Assembly (NCBI RefSeq): GCF_001028665.1
Contig: NZ_CP011504.1
Location: forward strand, 1,612,001-1,676,000
Length of the DNA: 64,000 bases
Direction of reading: 5' to 3'
From: Burkholderia pyrrocinia
GTDB taxonomy: Bacteria > Pseudomonadota > Gammaproteobacteria > Burkholderiales > Burkholderiaceae
A program made the position numbers and the translations under genes. Every line of letters begins with the position of its first letter. The first letter of the stretch is position 1. Below, piece after piece: positions 54,686-64,000 of the stretch. The notes under the pieces are model-generated. The model was given only the letters and a program-made list of their open reading frames with translations. It ran no database searches and had not been told where the DNA came from.

Positions 54686-55390
54686 TCAGCAGATGCCGGC
54701 TTCCGCGAGACGTCGGGCGGCGTTGTACATGTGCGTGCGCGCCGCGTTGCGCGCCGCCATCGGGTCGCGCGCGCGGATCGCGTCGGCGATCGCCGCGTGT
54801 TCCTCGCGCACCTGGCGCGAGAAATCCTCGCGCGTCGCTTCGTTGCTGCGCGTGACTTTCACGCCGGCTTCGAGGTACTGGTTCAGGAACTGCAGCGTCT
54901 TCAGGAAATACGGGTTGCCGGTGACGGCGGCGATCGTGCGGTGGAACGCGACGTCTTCCGCGACGCCGTCGCGCCCTTCTGCGACCGCCTCGTCGATCTC
55001 GCGCAGCGCGTCGTCGATGTCGGCCATGTCGTCGGCGGAGTGGTGCAGCGCGGCTTCGGCCGCGACTTCAGCCTCGATCGCGCGGCGCACCGCGAGCAGG
55101 TGCGGCATCGAGCTCGCCTCGACGGCTTCCGCATAGTCGATCCGCAGCGGCCGGATCGCGCCGTGCTGGTTCACGTACACGCCGCTGCCCTGGCGCGGCT
55201 CGACCACGCCTTCGTTCTTCAGCCGCGAGATCGCCTCGCGGATCACGGTGCGGCTCACGCCGAATTCCTGCGCGAGCACGGCTTCGGTCGGCAGCTTGCC
55301 GGTGGCCGAGAAACTGCCGACTTCGATCTGCTTGAGCAGTTGCTGCGCGACATGGTCGCTCATCGCGCGGGCGGGAATTTTCTCGAACAT
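54686..55390 (-). CDS. FadR-type GntR regulator of the tetronate operon
   Basis: 234 residues, N-terminal winged helix (GKLPTEAVLAQEFGVSRTVIREAISRLKNEGVVEPRQGSGVYV) and an all-helical FCD effector domain with metal-type residues (H in HRTIAAVTGNPYF and REEHAAIADAI). First gene of the operon, so it is probably autoregulated and induced by a tetronate or its oxo form. An inverted repeat lies just upstream. Confidence 0.85.
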   Translation of the reverse strand: MFEKIPARAMSDHVAQQLLKQIEVGSFSATGKLPTEAVLAQEFGVSRTVIREAISRLKNEGVVEPRQGSGVYVNQHGAIRPLRIDYAEAVEASSMPHLLAVRRAIEAEVAAEAALHHSADDMADIDDALREIDEAVAEGRDGVAEDVAFHRTIAAVTGNPYFLKTLQFLNQYLEAGVKVTRSNEATREDFSRQVREEHAAIADAIRARDPMAARNAARTHMYNAARRLAEAGIC

Positions 55391-55400
55391 GGCGCTCAGG

Positions 55401-55429
55401 TTTGTAAGGTGATGTGGTCATCATACAAA
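55401..55429. promoter_or_regulatory. Inverted repeats upstream of GntR gene, operator candidate
   Basis: Two nested perfect dyads: TTTGTA (55401-55406) with TACAAA (55424-55429), and TGATG (55410-55414) with CATCA (55419-55423). The outer pair is separated from the inner one by AGG on the left only. It lies 11 bases before the GntR start codon, as expected for an autorepression site. Confidence 0.55.
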
Positions 55430-55591
55430 TTTGAGCGTGAGGCAGCATCCGTGATAACCCTCGGTTAATGATGTGCAACGTCGGTCAAGTTGACTGAAAC
55501 CGGTTCCATTTGAATCGAAACCGGCGCGATCGGATGCTGTTTCGCGGTTGGTCGGCCGGTCTGGAAAGAGACGCGCGGGTACCTGCGGCCG

Positions 55592-56680
55592 TCAGTCGGC
55601 GATGTCCTCGACGGGGTCGGCCGCCGCGTCTGGCGCGCCGGCTTCCGCCACTTCGCCGCCGCGTTCGCGATACGTCGCCGGCGGCACGCCGAACTGCTTG
55701 CGGAATTCGCGCCCGAGGTGCGACGCATCGGCGAACCCGCAGCTCGACGCGATATCGGCCACCGTGCGGTCCGAACTCGTCAGCAGCCACGCGGCGGTGC
55801 GCAGCCGCACCTGCTTCGCGAACACCTGCGGGCTCTTGCCCGTCTCGGCCTTGAACAGGCGCTCGAGCTGTCGCGTCGACAGGTCGAGCTTGCACGCCAG
55901 TTCATCGAGCGGCAGCGTGCGCCCGACATGCTGTTCCATCAGGAGAATCGCGCGCTTGACCTTCGGATGCGTCGCCGGCTCGAGCCCCGGCGGATGCGGC
56001 TGCGGCGCGTTGCCCTTCTGCATCTCGCCGACGAGCAGGATGCGCAGCGCCTTCTGCACGGTTGCATGATCGAAATGGCGCAGCAGGATCGCGGCGGCGA
56101 CATCGATCGACGCGCGGCCGCCCGAACAGGTGATCCGGCGCCGGTCGATCACGAACAGCCGGTCGGCGATCAGCAGGTCGGGATCGGCGGACGGGAAGCG
56201 TTCGATGAAATCCCAGTAGTGGAACCAGCTCACGCAGGTGCGGTAGCCGTCGAGCACGCCGGCGCGCATCAGCGTGAACACGCCGGTGCAGATTCCGACG
56301 ACCGTCGCGCCGCCCGTCGCCGCGCGGCGGATGAAGTCGAGCGTTTCGGGGCCGGCTTGCGGCCCCGAATGCAGCAGCCCGCCGACCACGACCACATAGT
56401 CGAACGGCTCGGCCGCGTCGAACGTCTCCCACGGCGTGATCTGGATCCCGCAGCTCGCGCGCACCGGCGCGAGGGTCTCGCCGATCACGCTCCACGCGCA
56501 GCGCACGGGTTTGCTGTAGTCGCCGTCGTCGGCCGACAGCCGCAGCATGTCGACGAAGCCCGAGAAGGCCGTCAGCGTGAAGTTCGGCAGCAGCACGATG
56601 CCGAAGCGGATACGCCGCGGTGCGGGTTCTGCAAGGGGGGAAGCGGGTACGTCGGGTGTCATCGCGGCCAATCTCGTCAC
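55592..56680 (-). CDS. GlxA-type AraC-family regulator, SouR-like
   Basis: 362 residues: DJ-1-like domain ([43 protein letters not shown], residues 25-205) and AraC helix-turn-helix ([46 protein letters not shown]). It is divergent from serine deaminase and the sarcosine oxidase operon, the position expected of SouR, the sarcosine-responsive activator known from Pseudomonas. A second GlxA-type regulator (37097-38095) is in this window; this one has a longer and more variable tail. Confidence 0.75.
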   Translation of the reverse strand: MTRLAAMTPDVPASPLAEPAPRRIRFGIVLLPNFTLTAFSGFVDMLRLSADDGDYSKPVRCAWSVIGETLAPVRASCGIQITPWETFDAAEPFDYVVVVGGLLHSGPQAGPETLDFIRRAATGGATVVGICTGVFTLMRAGVLDGYRTCVSWFHYWDFIERFPSADPDLLIADRLFVIDRRRITCSGGRASIDVAAAILLRHFDHATVQKALRILLVGEMQKGNAPQPHPPGLEPATHPKVKRAILLMEQHVGRTLPLDELACKLDLSTRQLERLFKAETGKSPQVFAKQVRLRTAAWLLTSSDRTVADIASSCGFADASHLGREFRKQFGVPPATYRERGGEVAEAGAPDAAADPVEDIAD

Positions 56681-56946
56681 GCCGGGCAGGCGGTCTCACT
56701 CATTTCACTCTGGTTGCGGGTACGGCTGCCGAGGCGGCGCGGATGGTGCCAGCGTCGCCGATCGGCTTCGGCCGGACTTGTGGTTTTCCGTCGCGAACCA
56801 TCGCCAAAACGTACTTTCGGGCCGGCCGGCGCGGTACTTGGCGGCGGTATCCCACGCCGATGCCGTTTTTGTTCTATCGGCCAATTTTACGCTTTGATGT
56901 ACTGGTGCCCAACGTCATTCCACGCATGTCATCCAGAGGAAGCCAG
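56681..56946. promoter_or_regulatory. Divergent promoter region, SouR-like gene and sdaA
   Basis: 266 bases between divergent genes. TCGCCAAAACG at 56801-56811 resembles the repeats upstream of the choline importer (CGCAAAACG core) but is one insertion away. Otherwise no clear promoter was read. Confidence 0.35.
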
Positions 56947-58332
56947 ATGAACGTCAGCGCGTTCGACCTGTTCAAGATCGGCATCGGCCCGTCCAGTTCG
57001 CATACGGTCGGCCCGATGATCGCCGCGTGCCGCTTCGCGTCGCACGTGGAGGACGCGAACCTGCTCGGCTTCGTGCGCCGCGTGCGCGTCGAGCTGTACG
57101 GCTCGCTCGGCGCGACCGGCAAGGGCCACGGCACCGACAAGGCCGTGCTGCTCGGCCTCGAGGGCCACCTGCCCGACACGATCGATCCCGACCTGATCGA
57201 GCCGCGGCTCGCCGCGATCCGCGCGGAGAAGTCGCTGTCGCTGCTCGGCAAGCAGACGGTCCGCTTCGAGGAAAAGGAGCACATCGGCTTCTTTCGCAAG
57301 ATGATGAGCGGCACGAGCATCGTGCACCCGAACGGAATGCGCTTCCAGGCATTCGACGAACACGGCCAGTTGCTGGTCGAGAAAGAGTATTACTCGGTCG
57401 GCGGCGGTTTCGTCGTGAACCGCGACGGCGATCGCGTGAACGGCGTGCGCGCGGCGGTCGAGGTGCCGTACCCGTTCCGCACCGGCGACGACCTGATGCG
57501 GCAGTGTCGCGAACACGGGCTGTCGATCGCCGAACTGATGCTGCGCAACGAATGCGCGCTGCGCCCCGCCGACGAAGTGCGCGCCGGGCTGCTCGCGATC
57601 TGGCGCACGATGGCCGCATGCGTCGAGCGCGGCTGCAAGGTCGAGGGCGAGCTGCCGGGCCCGATGCGCGTGAAGCGCCGCGCGGCCGAGCTGAACGGGA
57701 ACCTGCGCGCGCGCTCGGAAGAGTCGCTGCGCGACCCGCTGTCGATGCTCGACTGGGTCAACCTGTACGCGATGGCCGTCAACGAGGAGAACGCGGCGGG
57801 AGGGCGCGTCGTCACCGCGCCGACCAACGGCGCGGCCGGCGTGATTCCCGCGGTGCTGCACTACTACGTGAAATTCGTGCCGGGCTCGAACGAAGCCGGC
57901 ATCGTCGAATTCCTGCTGACGGCCGCGGCGATCGGGATCATCTACAAGGAAACCGCGTCGATCTCCGGCGCGGAAGTCGGTTGCCAGGGCGAAGTGGGCG
58001 TCGCGTGCTCGATGGCCGCGGCCGCGCTCGCCGCGGTGATGGGCGGCACGCCCGACCAGGTCGAGAACGCCGCCGAGATCGGCATGGAGCACAACCTCGG
58101 GATGACCTGCGATCCGGTCGGCGGGCTCGTGCAGATCCCGTGCATCGAGCGCAACGCGATGGGCGCGATCAAGGCGCTGAACGCGTCGCGCATGGCGCTC
58201 AAGGGCAACGGCCAGCACTACGTGTCGCTCGATTCCGTGATCAAGACGATGCGCGAGACGGGTGCCGACATGAAGACGAAATACAAGGAAACGTCGCGCG
58301 GCGGTCTCGCCGTGAACGTCATCGAATGCTAA
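56947..58332 (+). CDS. sdaA: L-serine ammonia-lyase (deaminase)
   Basis: 461 residues from [24 protein letters not shown], which is the family start. Single-chain iron-sulfur type: cluster cysteines in [33 protein letters not shown] and nearby, with [14 protein letters not shown] before them. It converts serine to pyruvate and ammonia. In the sarcosine context it would use serine made from glycine and the methylene-folate of sarcosine oxidase. 16 bases before soxB. Confidence 0.92.
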   Translation: MNVSAFDLFKIGIGPSSSHTVGPMIAACRFASHVEDANLLGFVRRVRVELYGSLGATGKGHGTDKAVLLGLEGHLPDTIDPDLIEPRLAAIRAEKSLSLLGKQTVRFEEKEHIGFFRKMMSGTSIVHPNGMRFQAFDEHGQLLVEKEYYSVGGGFVVNRDGDRVNGVRAAVEVPYPFRTGDDLMRQCREHGLSIAELMLRNECALRPADEVRAGLLAIWRTMAACVERGCKVEGELPGPMRVKRRAAELNGNLRARSEESLRDPLSMLDWVNLYAMAVNEENAAGGRVVTAPTNGAAGVIPAVLHYYVKFVPGSNEAGIVEFLLTAAAIGIIYKETASISGAEVGCQGEVGVACSMAAAALAAVMGGTPDQVENAAEIGMEHNLGMTCDPVGGLVQIPCIERNAMGAIKALNASRMALKGNGQHYVSLDSVIKTMRETGADMKTKYKETSRGGLAVNVIEC

Positions 58333-58348
58333 CGAAGGGTCAATCATC

Positions 58349-59593
58349 ATGAGCCGCTACTCGATATTCAGCCTGTTCCGCAACGGCCTCTCGTATCACG
58401 AGAACTGGGAAAAGCAGTGGAAGAGCCCGGAACCGAAGAAGGAATACGACGTCGTGATCGTCGGCGGCGGCGGCCACGGCCTCGCGACCGCGTACTACCT
58501 CGCGAAGGAACACGGGATCACGAACGTCGCGATCCTCGAGAAGGGCTGGATCGGCGGCGGCAACACCGCGCGCAACACGACGATCGTGCGCTCGAACTAT
58601 CTGTGGGACGAATCGGCCGCGCTGTACGAGAAGGCGATGAAGCTGTGGGAAGGGCTGTCGCAGGACCTGAACTACAACGTGATGTTCAGCCAGCGCGGCG
58701 TGATGAACCTCGCGCACACGTTGCAGGACGTACGTGACACCGAGCGCCGCGTCAACGCGAACCGGCTGAACGGCGTCGATGCCGAATTCCTGACGCCCGC
58801 GCAGATCAAGGAAATCGAGCCGACGATCAACCTGAACAGCCGCTACCCGGTGCTCGGCGCATCGATCCAGCGCCGTGCGGGCGTCGCGCGTCACGACGCG
58901 GTGGCCTGGGGCTTCGCGCGCGGCGCGGATCGCGCCGGCGTCGACATCATCCAGAACTGCCAGGTGACGGGCATTCGCCGCGAAGGCGGCGCGGTGGTCG
59001 GCGTCGATACGGTGAAGGGCTTCATCAAGGCGAAGAAGGTCGCGGTGGTGGCGGCCGGCAACACGACGACGCTCGCCGACATGGCCGGCGTGCGCCTGCC
59101 GATCGAAAGCCACCCGCTGCAGGCGCTGGTGTCCGAGCCGATCAAGCCGGTGGTCAACTCGGTGATCATGTCGAACGCGGTGCACGCGTATATCAGCCAG
59201 TCCGACAAGGGCGATCTCGTGATCGGCGCGGGCATCGACCAGTACACGGGCTTCGGCCAGCGCGGCAGCTTCCACATCATCGAAAGCACGCTGCAGGCGA
59301 TCGTCGAGATGTTCCCGGTGTTCTCGCGCGTGCGGATGAACCGCCAGTGGGGCGGTATCGTCGACGTGTCGCCGGACGCGTGCCCGATCATCACCAAGAC
59401 CGACGTGAAGGGCCTTTATTTCAACTGCGGCTGGGGCACCGGCGGCTTCAAGGCGACGCCCGGCTCGGGCTGGGTGTTCGCGCACACGATCGCGCGCGAC
59501 GAACCGCATCCGCTGAACGCGCCGTTCGCGCTCGACCGCTTCTACACGGGCCACCTGATCGACGAGCACGGCGCTGCCGCCGTTGCGCACTAA
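58349..59593 (+). CDS. soxB: Sarcosine oxidase subunit beta
   Basis: 414 residues. FAD-binding [17 protein letters not shown] at 36-52; the histidine in VARHDAV (about 182) fits the known covalent FMN site of the family. Binds sarcosine and transfers electrons through FAD and FMN to oxygen, forming part of the heterotetramer with subunits A, D and G. Overlap-free; soxD follows after 22 bases. Confidence 0.93.
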   Translation: MSRYSIFSLFRNGLSYHENWEKQWKSPEPKKEYDVVIVGGGGHGLATAYYLAKEHGITNVAILEKGWIGGGNTARNTTIVRSNYLWDESAALYEKAMKLWEGLSQDLNYNVMFSQRGVMNLAHTLQDVRDTERRVNANRLNGVDAEFLTPAQIKEIEPTINLNSRYPVLGASIQRRAGVARHDAVAWGFARGADRAGVDIIQNCQVTGIRREGGAVVGVDTVKGFIKAKKVAVVAAGNTTTLADMAGVRLPIESHPLQALVSEPIKPVVNSVIMSNAVHAYISQSDKGDLVIGAGIDQYTGFGQRGSFHIIESTLQAIVEMFPVFSRVRMNRQWGGIVDVSPDACPIITKTDVKGLYFNCGWGTGGFKATPGSGWVFAHTIARDEPHPLNAPFALDRFYTGHLIDEHGAAAVAH

Positions 59594-59615
59594 ACCCACC
59601 ATTGGAGAAAGAAAC

Positions 59616-59915
59616 ATGTTGCTGATCGAATGTCCGTGGTGCGGGCCGCGCGCCGAATCCGAATTCTCTTGCGGCGGCGAAGCCGACATCGTGCGCCCCG
59701 TCAACAACGAGAACATGACCGACCGCGAATGGGGCGAATACGTGTTCATGCGCGAGAACAAGCGCGGGCTGCACAAGGAGCAATGGCTGCACGCGCAGGG
59801 CTGCCGACGCTGGTTCAAGGCCACGCGCGACACGGTGACCTACGATATCAAGGGCTACGAAAAGTTCGGCGGCGACGCTGCCGGCAACGCACACGAAGAG
59901 GGCACGAGCAAATGA
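59616..59915 (+). CDS. soxD: Sarcosine oxidase subunit delta
   Basis: 99 residues starting MLLIECPWCG, with GGAG before it. The zinc site is C-P-W-C at 6-9, a cysteine in FSCGG, and a final one in HAQGCRRWF. Structural subunit of the tetramer. Its end overlaps soxA by four bases. Confidence 0.93.
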   Translation: MLLIECPWCGPRAESEFSCGGEADIVRPVNNENMTDREWGEYVFMRENKRGLHKEQWLHAQGCRRWFKATRDTVTYDIKGYEKFGGDAAGNAHEEGTSK

Positions 59916-62900
59916 GCCAGAAAGACCGCCTCGGCACCGGTGGCCGCATCAATCGCGCGATTCCGTTGACGTTCACGTTCAACGGCCGCACGTATCAGGG
60001 CTTCCAGGGCGACACGCTCGCGTCCGCGCTGCTCGCGAACGGCGTGCACTTCGTCGCGCGCAGCTTCAAGTACCACCGCCCGCGCGGGATCGTGACGGCC
60101 GACGTCGCGGAACCGAATGCGGTCGTGCAGCTCGAATCGGGCCCGTACACGGTGCCGAACGCGCGCGCGACCGAAATAGAGCTGTACCAGGGGCTCGTCG
60201 CGACGAGCGTGAACGCCGAGCCGACGCTCGAGAACGACAAGTACGCGATCAACCAGAAGTTCTCGCGCTTCCTGCCGGCCGGCTTCTACTACAAGACCTT
60301 CATGTGGCCGCGCAAGATGTGGCCGAAGTACGAAGAGAAGATCCGCGAGGCGGCCGGCCTCGGCAAGGCGCCCGAGGCGCTCGACGCCGATCGCTACGAC
60401 AAGTGCTATGCGCACTGCGACGTGCTCGTCGTCGGCGGCGGCCCGTCGGGCCTCGCGGCCGCGCATGCGGCGGCCGTGGCCGGCGCGCGCGTGATCCTCG
60501 TCGACGACCAGCGCGAGCTCGGCGGCAGCCTGCTGTCGTGTCGCGCCGAGATCGACGCGAAGCCCGCGCTGCAGTGGGTCGAGAAGATCGAGGCCGAGCT
60601 GCGCAAGCTGCCCGACGTGACGATCCTGTCGCGCAGCACCGCGTTCGGCTACCAGGACCACAACCTCGTGACGGTCACGCAGCGCCTGACCGATCACCTG
60701 CCGGTGTCGATGCGCAAAGGCACGCGCGAGCTGCTGTGGAAGGTCCGCGCGAAGCGCGTGATCCTCGCGACCGGCGCGCACGAGCGTCCGATCGTGTTCG
60801 GCAACAACGACCTGCCGGGCGTGATGCTCGCGTCGGCCGTGTCCACCTACGTGCATCGCTTCGGCGTGCTGCCGGGCCGCAACGTGGTCGTGTTCACGAA
60901 CAACGACCGCGCGTACCAGGCCGCGCTCGACCTGAAGGCATGCGGCGCGAAGGTAACGGTCGTCGATTCGCGCGCATCGTCGAACGGCGCGCTGCCGGCC
61001 GCTGCAAAGCGGCAGGGCGTGACGGTGATGAGCGGCGCGGTCGTGACGGCCGCTTCGGGCAAGTGGCGCGTATCGTCGGTCGACGTCGCGTCCAGCACGA
61101 ACGGCCAGGTGGGCGGCAAGCTGCAGACGCTGCCGTGCGACCTCGTCGCGATGTCGGGCGGCTTCAGCCCCGTGCTGCACCTGTTCGCGCAATCGGGCGG
61201 CAAGGCCTGCTGGAACGACGAGAAGGCATGCTTCCTGCCGGGCAAGCCCGTGCAGGCGGAAGCGAGCATCGGTGCGGCGGCCGGCGAATTCGGCCTCGCG
61301 CGCGCACTGCGGCTCGCGGTCGATGCCGGCGCGGAAGCGGCGAAGGCGGCGGGCTTCACGGCCGCGCAGCGCCCGGTCGCGCCGCAGGTCGCTGAAACCG
61401 TCGAAGGCGCACTGCAGCCGCTGTGGCTCGTCGGCAGCCGCGAGGCCGCGGCGCGCGGGCCGAAGCAGTTCGTCGACTTCCAGAACGACGTGTCGGCTGC
61501 GGACATCCTGCTCGCCGCGCGCGAAGGCTTCGAGTCGGTCGAGCACGTGAAGCGCTATACGGCGATGGGCTTCGGCACCGACCAGGGCAAGCTCGGCAAC
61601 ATCAACGGGATGGCGATCCTCGCGCAGGCGCTCGGCAAGACGATTCCGGAAACGGGCACGACGACGTTCCGCCCGAACTACACGCCGGTGACGTTCGGCA
61701 CGTTCGCGGGCCGCGAACTCGGCGATTTCCTCGACCCGATCCGCAAGACCTGCGTGCATGAATGGCACGTCGAGCACGGCGCGCTGTTCGAGGACGTCGG
61801 CAACTGGAAGCGGCCGTGGTATTTCCCGAAGAACGGCGAGGATCTCCATGCGGCCGTGAAGCGCGAGTGCCTCGCGGTGCGCAACAGCGTCGGCATCCTC
61901 GACGCGTCGACGCTCGGCAAGATCGACATCCAGGGCCCCGATGCGGTGAAGCTGCTGAACTGGATGTACACGAACCCGTGGAACAAGCTCGAAGTCGGCA
62001 AGTGCCGCTACGGGCTGATGCTCGACGAGAACGGGATGGTGTTCGACGACGGCGTGACGGTGCGCCTCGCCGACCAGCATTTCATGATGACGACCACGAC
62101 GGGCGGCGCGGCGCGCGTGCTCACGTGGCTCGAACGCTGGCTGCAGACCGAATGGCCCGACATGAAGGTGCGGCTCTCGTCCGTCACCGATCACTGGGCG
62201 ACGTTCGCGGTGGTCGGCCCGAAGAGCCGCAAGGTCGTGCAGAAGGTGTGCCAGGACATCGACTTCGGCAACGAGGCGTTCCCGTTCATGAGCTACCGCA
62301 ACGGCACCGTCGCGGGCGCGAAGGCGCGCGTGATGCGGATCAGCTTCTCGGGCGAGCTGGCCTATGAAGTGAACGTGCCGGCGAACGCGGGCCGTGCGGT
62401 GTGGGAAGCGCTGATGGCGGCCGGTGCCGAGTTCGACATCACGCCGTACGGCACCGAGACGATGCACGTGCTGCGCGCGGAGAAGGGCTACATCATCGTC
62501 GGCCAGGATACCGACGGCTCGGTCACGCCGTACGACCTCGGGATGGGCGGGGTCGTCGCGAAGTCGAAGGACTTCCTCGGCAAGCGTTCGCTCGCGCGTT
62601 CGGACACGAAGAAGGAAGGCCGCAAGCAGTTCGTCGGCCTGCTGACCGAGGACGAGCAGTTCGTGCTGCCGGAAGGCGCGCAGATCGTCGCGAAGGACAC
62701 GCAGGTGTCGGCGGTCGATCCGACGCCGATGATCGGCCACGTGACGTCGAGCTACTACAGCCCGATCCTGAAGCGCTCGATCGCGCTCGCGGTGGTGAAG
62801 GGCGGCCTGAACAAGATGGGCGAGAGCGTCGTGATTCCGCTGGCCAACGGCAAGCGCATCACCGCGACGATCTCGAGCCCGGTTTTCTACGATACCGAAG

Positions 62901-62923
62901 GGGTGCGCCAGCATGTGGAATGA
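59912..62923 (+). CDS. soxA: Sarcosine oxidase subunit alpha
   Basis: 1003 residues. An N-terminal ferredoxin-like region (FQGDTLASALLANGVHFVARSFKYHRPRG) is followed by a nucleotide-binding flavoprotein part (VLVVGGGPSGLAAAHAAAVAG near 170) and a C-terminal aminomethyltransferase-type folate domain from about 600. The folate domain takes the methyl group of sarcosine as 5,10-methylene-tetrahydrofolate. The start overlaps soxD (ATGA), the end overlaps soxG by 11 bases. Confidence 0.93.
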   Translation: MSQKDRLGTGGRINRAIPLTFTFNGRTYQGFQGDTLASALLANGVHFVARSFKYHRPRGIVTADVAEPNAVVQLESGPYTVPNARATEIELYQGLVATSVNAEPTLENDKYAINQKFSRFLPAGFYYKTFMWPRKMWPKYEEKIREAAGLGKAPEALDADRYDKCYAHCDVLVVGGGPSGLAAAHAAAVAGARVILVDDQRELGGSLLSCRAEIDAKPALQWVEKIEAELRKLPDVTILSRSTAFGYQDHNLVTVTQRLTDHLPVSMRKGTRELLWKVRAKRVILATGAHERPIVFGNNDLPGVMLASAVSTYVHRFGVLPGRNVVVFTNNDRAYQAALDLKACGAKVTVVDSRASSNGALPAAAKRQGVTVMSGAVVTAASGKWRVSSVDVASSTNGQVGGKLQTLPCDLVAMSGGFSPVLHLFAQSGGKACWNDEKACFLPGKPVQAEASIGAAAGEFGLARALRLAVDAGAEAAKAAGFTAAQRPVAPQVAETVEGALQPLWLVGSREAAARGPKQFVDFQNDVSAADILLAAREGFESVEHVKRYTAMGFGTDQGKLGNINGMAILAQALGKTIPETGTTTFRPNYTPVTFGTFAGRELGDFLDPIRKTCVHEWHVEHGALFEDVGNWKRPWYFPKNGEDLHAAVKRECLAVRNSVGILDASTLGKIDIQGPDAVKLLNWMYTNPWNKLEVGKCRYGLMLDENGMVFDDGVTVRLADQHFMMTTTTGGAARVLTWLERWLQTEWPDMKVRLSSVTDHWATFAVVGPKSRKVVQKVCQDIDFGNEAFPFMSYRNGTVAGAKARVMRISFSGELAYEVNVPANAGRAVWEALMAAGAEFDITPYGTETMHVLRAEKGYIIVGQDTDGSVTPYDLGMGGVVAKSKDFLGKRSLARSDTKKEGRKQFVGLLTEDEQFVLPEGAQIVAKDTQVSAVDPTPMIGHVTSSYYSPILKRSIALAVVKGGLNKMGESVVIPLANGKRITATISSPVFYDTEGVRQHVE

Positions 62924-63545
62924 AACGAGAAACCAGACGCAGGTGGCGGGCGCGGGCGCCGTGACGCTTGAATCGCCGTTCGTCGGCGCGGTCGACGTGC
63001 TGAAGACGCACCAGGCGCGCGCATCGAACAAGTTCACGCTGCGCGAGCGGCCGTTCCTCGATCTCGTCAACGTCCGCGGCGAGTTGAGCGATCCGGCGTT
63101 CGTGAGCGCGTTCGAACGCGTGGTCGGCTGCCGGCCGCCCGCGCAGCCGAACACAGTCGCGCGCGGCGCCGAGTACGACGTGCTGTGGCTCGGCCCCGAC
63201 GAATGGCTCGTGCGCTCGAACGGGCCCGTGCCGGCCGGCGTGCTGGAGGCCAAGCTCGCGGATGCCGTGCAGGGCACGTATTCGGCGGCCGTCGACGTCG
63301 GCAGCGGCTACACGGTCGTCGAGATCAGCGGCGAACGCGTGCGCGACGTGCTCGCGCGCGGCTGCCCGCTCGATCTCCACCCGCGTGCGTTCAAGCCGGG
63401 CCAGTGCGCGCAGTCGCATTACTTCAAGTCGTCGATCGTGCTGATCCCGACCGGCGACGATACGTTCGAGATCGTCCTGCGCCGCAGCTTCGCCGACTAC
63501 TTCGTACGCATCATGCTCGACGCTGCCGCGCCGCTCGCGTCATGA
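62913..63545 (+). CDS. soxG: Sarcosine oxidase subunit gamma
   Basis: 210 residues, aminomethyltransferase-like fold without catalytic residues: LWLGPDEWLVRSNGP and VDVGSGYTVVEISGERVRDVLARGCPLDL. Completes the heterotetramer. Its stop overlaps the folB-like start by four bases (ATGA). Confidence 0.93.
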   Translation: MWNETRNQTQVAGAGAVTLESPFVGAVDVLKTHQARASNKFTLRERPFLDLVNVRGELSDPAFVSAFERVVGCRPPAQPNTVARGAEYDVLWLGPDEWLVRSNGPVPAGVLEAKLADAVQGTYSAAVDVGSGYTVVEISGERVRDVLARGCPLDLHPRAFKPGQCAQSHYFKSSIVLIPTGDDTFEIVLRRSFADYFVRIMLDAAAPLAS

Positions 63546-63982
63546 AGCCGTTCGACGAACCGTTCGTGGCGATCGACGCGCCGCGCCTGCGCGGGCGCGG
63601 CTGGAGCGTGTTCGTCGACGAACTGAAGGTGCCCGCGCGGATCGGCATTCATGCGCACGAGCATGAAGCGCCGCAACCGATCGTGATCGATGCGCGGCTC
63701 GGGTATCGCTGCGAGCCGAGCGAGCAGGGCGAGTGGATCGATTACGACGGCTATTGCGCGCGCGTCGCGGCGTTTCTGTCGCACAAGCCGCATACGCGGC
63801 TGCTGGAGACGCTCGTCGCCGATATCGCGGTGCTGTCGTTTCGCGAATGGCCGGCGCTGGAGTCGCTGACGCTGTCGGTGTACAAGCCGAAGATCCGGCC
63901 GGGCACGAAACGCGTCGGCGTGTCGCTCGACTGGACGCGCGGGGATTATTTGCGATGGACGGGGGCGGCGGGGCAGATTTGA
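63542..63982 (+). CDS. folB: Dihydroneopterin aldolase-like protein at the end of sox operon
   Basis: 146 residues, FolB fold. Positions expected to be catalytic look kept: Glu in GIHAHEHE, Tyr in WIDYDGY, Glu in LLETLV, Lys in YKPKIRPG. It would cleave dihydroneopterin in folate synthesis. It overlaps soxG (ATGA), so it is translationally tied to an enzyme that uses tetrahydrofolate. A N-terminal extension of about 25 residues (MKPFDEPFVAIDAPRLRGRG) is longer than in housekeeping FolB, so a specialised paralogue is possible. Confidence 0.8.
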   Translation: MKPFDEPFVAIDAPRLRGRGWSVFVDELKVPARIGIHAHEHEAPQPIVIDARLGYRCEPSEQGEWIDYDGYCARVAAFLSHKPHTRLLETLVADIAVLSFREWPALESLTLSVYKPKIRPGTKRVGVSLDWTRGDYLRWTGAAGQI

Positions 63983-64000
63983 GAGACGGATTGAAGTGGG

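Noticed and set aside
59855..63277. An 1140-residue minus-strand frame opposite the sarcosine oxidase genes
   Set aside because: Shadow of the long GC-rich soxA frame; low-complexity Arg/Ala/His composition.

Overview
The window is a high-GC betaproteobacterial segment that reads as a Burkholderia cepacia complex genome. The grounds are codon usage, the family mix (DUF2827 proteins, DUF4148 proteins, a phosphocholine-specific phospholipase C, heterotetrameric sarcosine oxidase, hopanoid genes) and the gene order. That order resembles what I remember of the second chromosome of B. cenocepacia; this is recollection, not a search result. No rRNA, tRNA, CRISPR array, prophage or insertion sequence was recognised.

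Layout. 0-4.7 kb: biotin-carrying subunit of methylcrotonyl-CoA carboxylase, then a tiny lipoprotein and a Tat-exported phospholipase C. 4.8-24.2 kb: the most unusual part. It holds a DxD glycosyltransferase translationally coupled to a methyltransferase, four divergent DUF2827 paralogues (one alone, three in an operon with an exported DUF4019 protein), an EAL phosphodiesterase, an OmpA-type lipoprotein and a 2870-residue trimeric autotransporter adhesin whose stalk is built of about 80 Ser/Thr-rich repeats of 18 and 25 residues. DUF2827 proteins carry motifs resembling GT-B glycosyltransferases, so the region may be an adhesin plus surface or glycan modification locus; that link is inference. 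24.2-29.5 kb: an AT-rich adhesin leader region with palindromic operator candidates, then small metabolic genes and a candidate small RNA near 27.7 kb. 29.5-34.3 kb: a DUF2339/DUF3999 membrane pair.

34.9-39.2 kb: a choline/betaine ABC importer (ATPase, permease, binding protein) with a GlxA/AraC-type regulator inside the operon. 39.3-45.4 kb: a PACE efflux protein divergent from a LysR regulator, a BNR propeller protein next to a MoaD/ThiS-like protein, an ASCH protein, an Asp/Asn-hydroxylase-like protein, two DUF4148 proteins and a cytochrome b561, beside a short relic of a response regulator. 45.8-48.4 kb: hopanoid genes hpnI and hpnL.

48.5-55.4 kb: a complete tetronate (L-threonate/D-erythronate) operon on the minus strand: GntR regulator, LtnD, OtnK, OtnC, MFS permease, OtnI, DenD. 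55.6-64 kb: a SouR-like regulator divergent from serine deaminase, sarcosine oxidase BDAG and a dihydroneopterin aldolase-like gene. The phospholipase C (choline release), the importer and the sarcosine genes form a scattered but coherent phosphatidylcholine to choline to betaine to sarcosine to serine to pyruvate route, with the intermediate demethylation steps missing from this window. All positions and start choices were derived by reading the sequence; no alignment or search was run.
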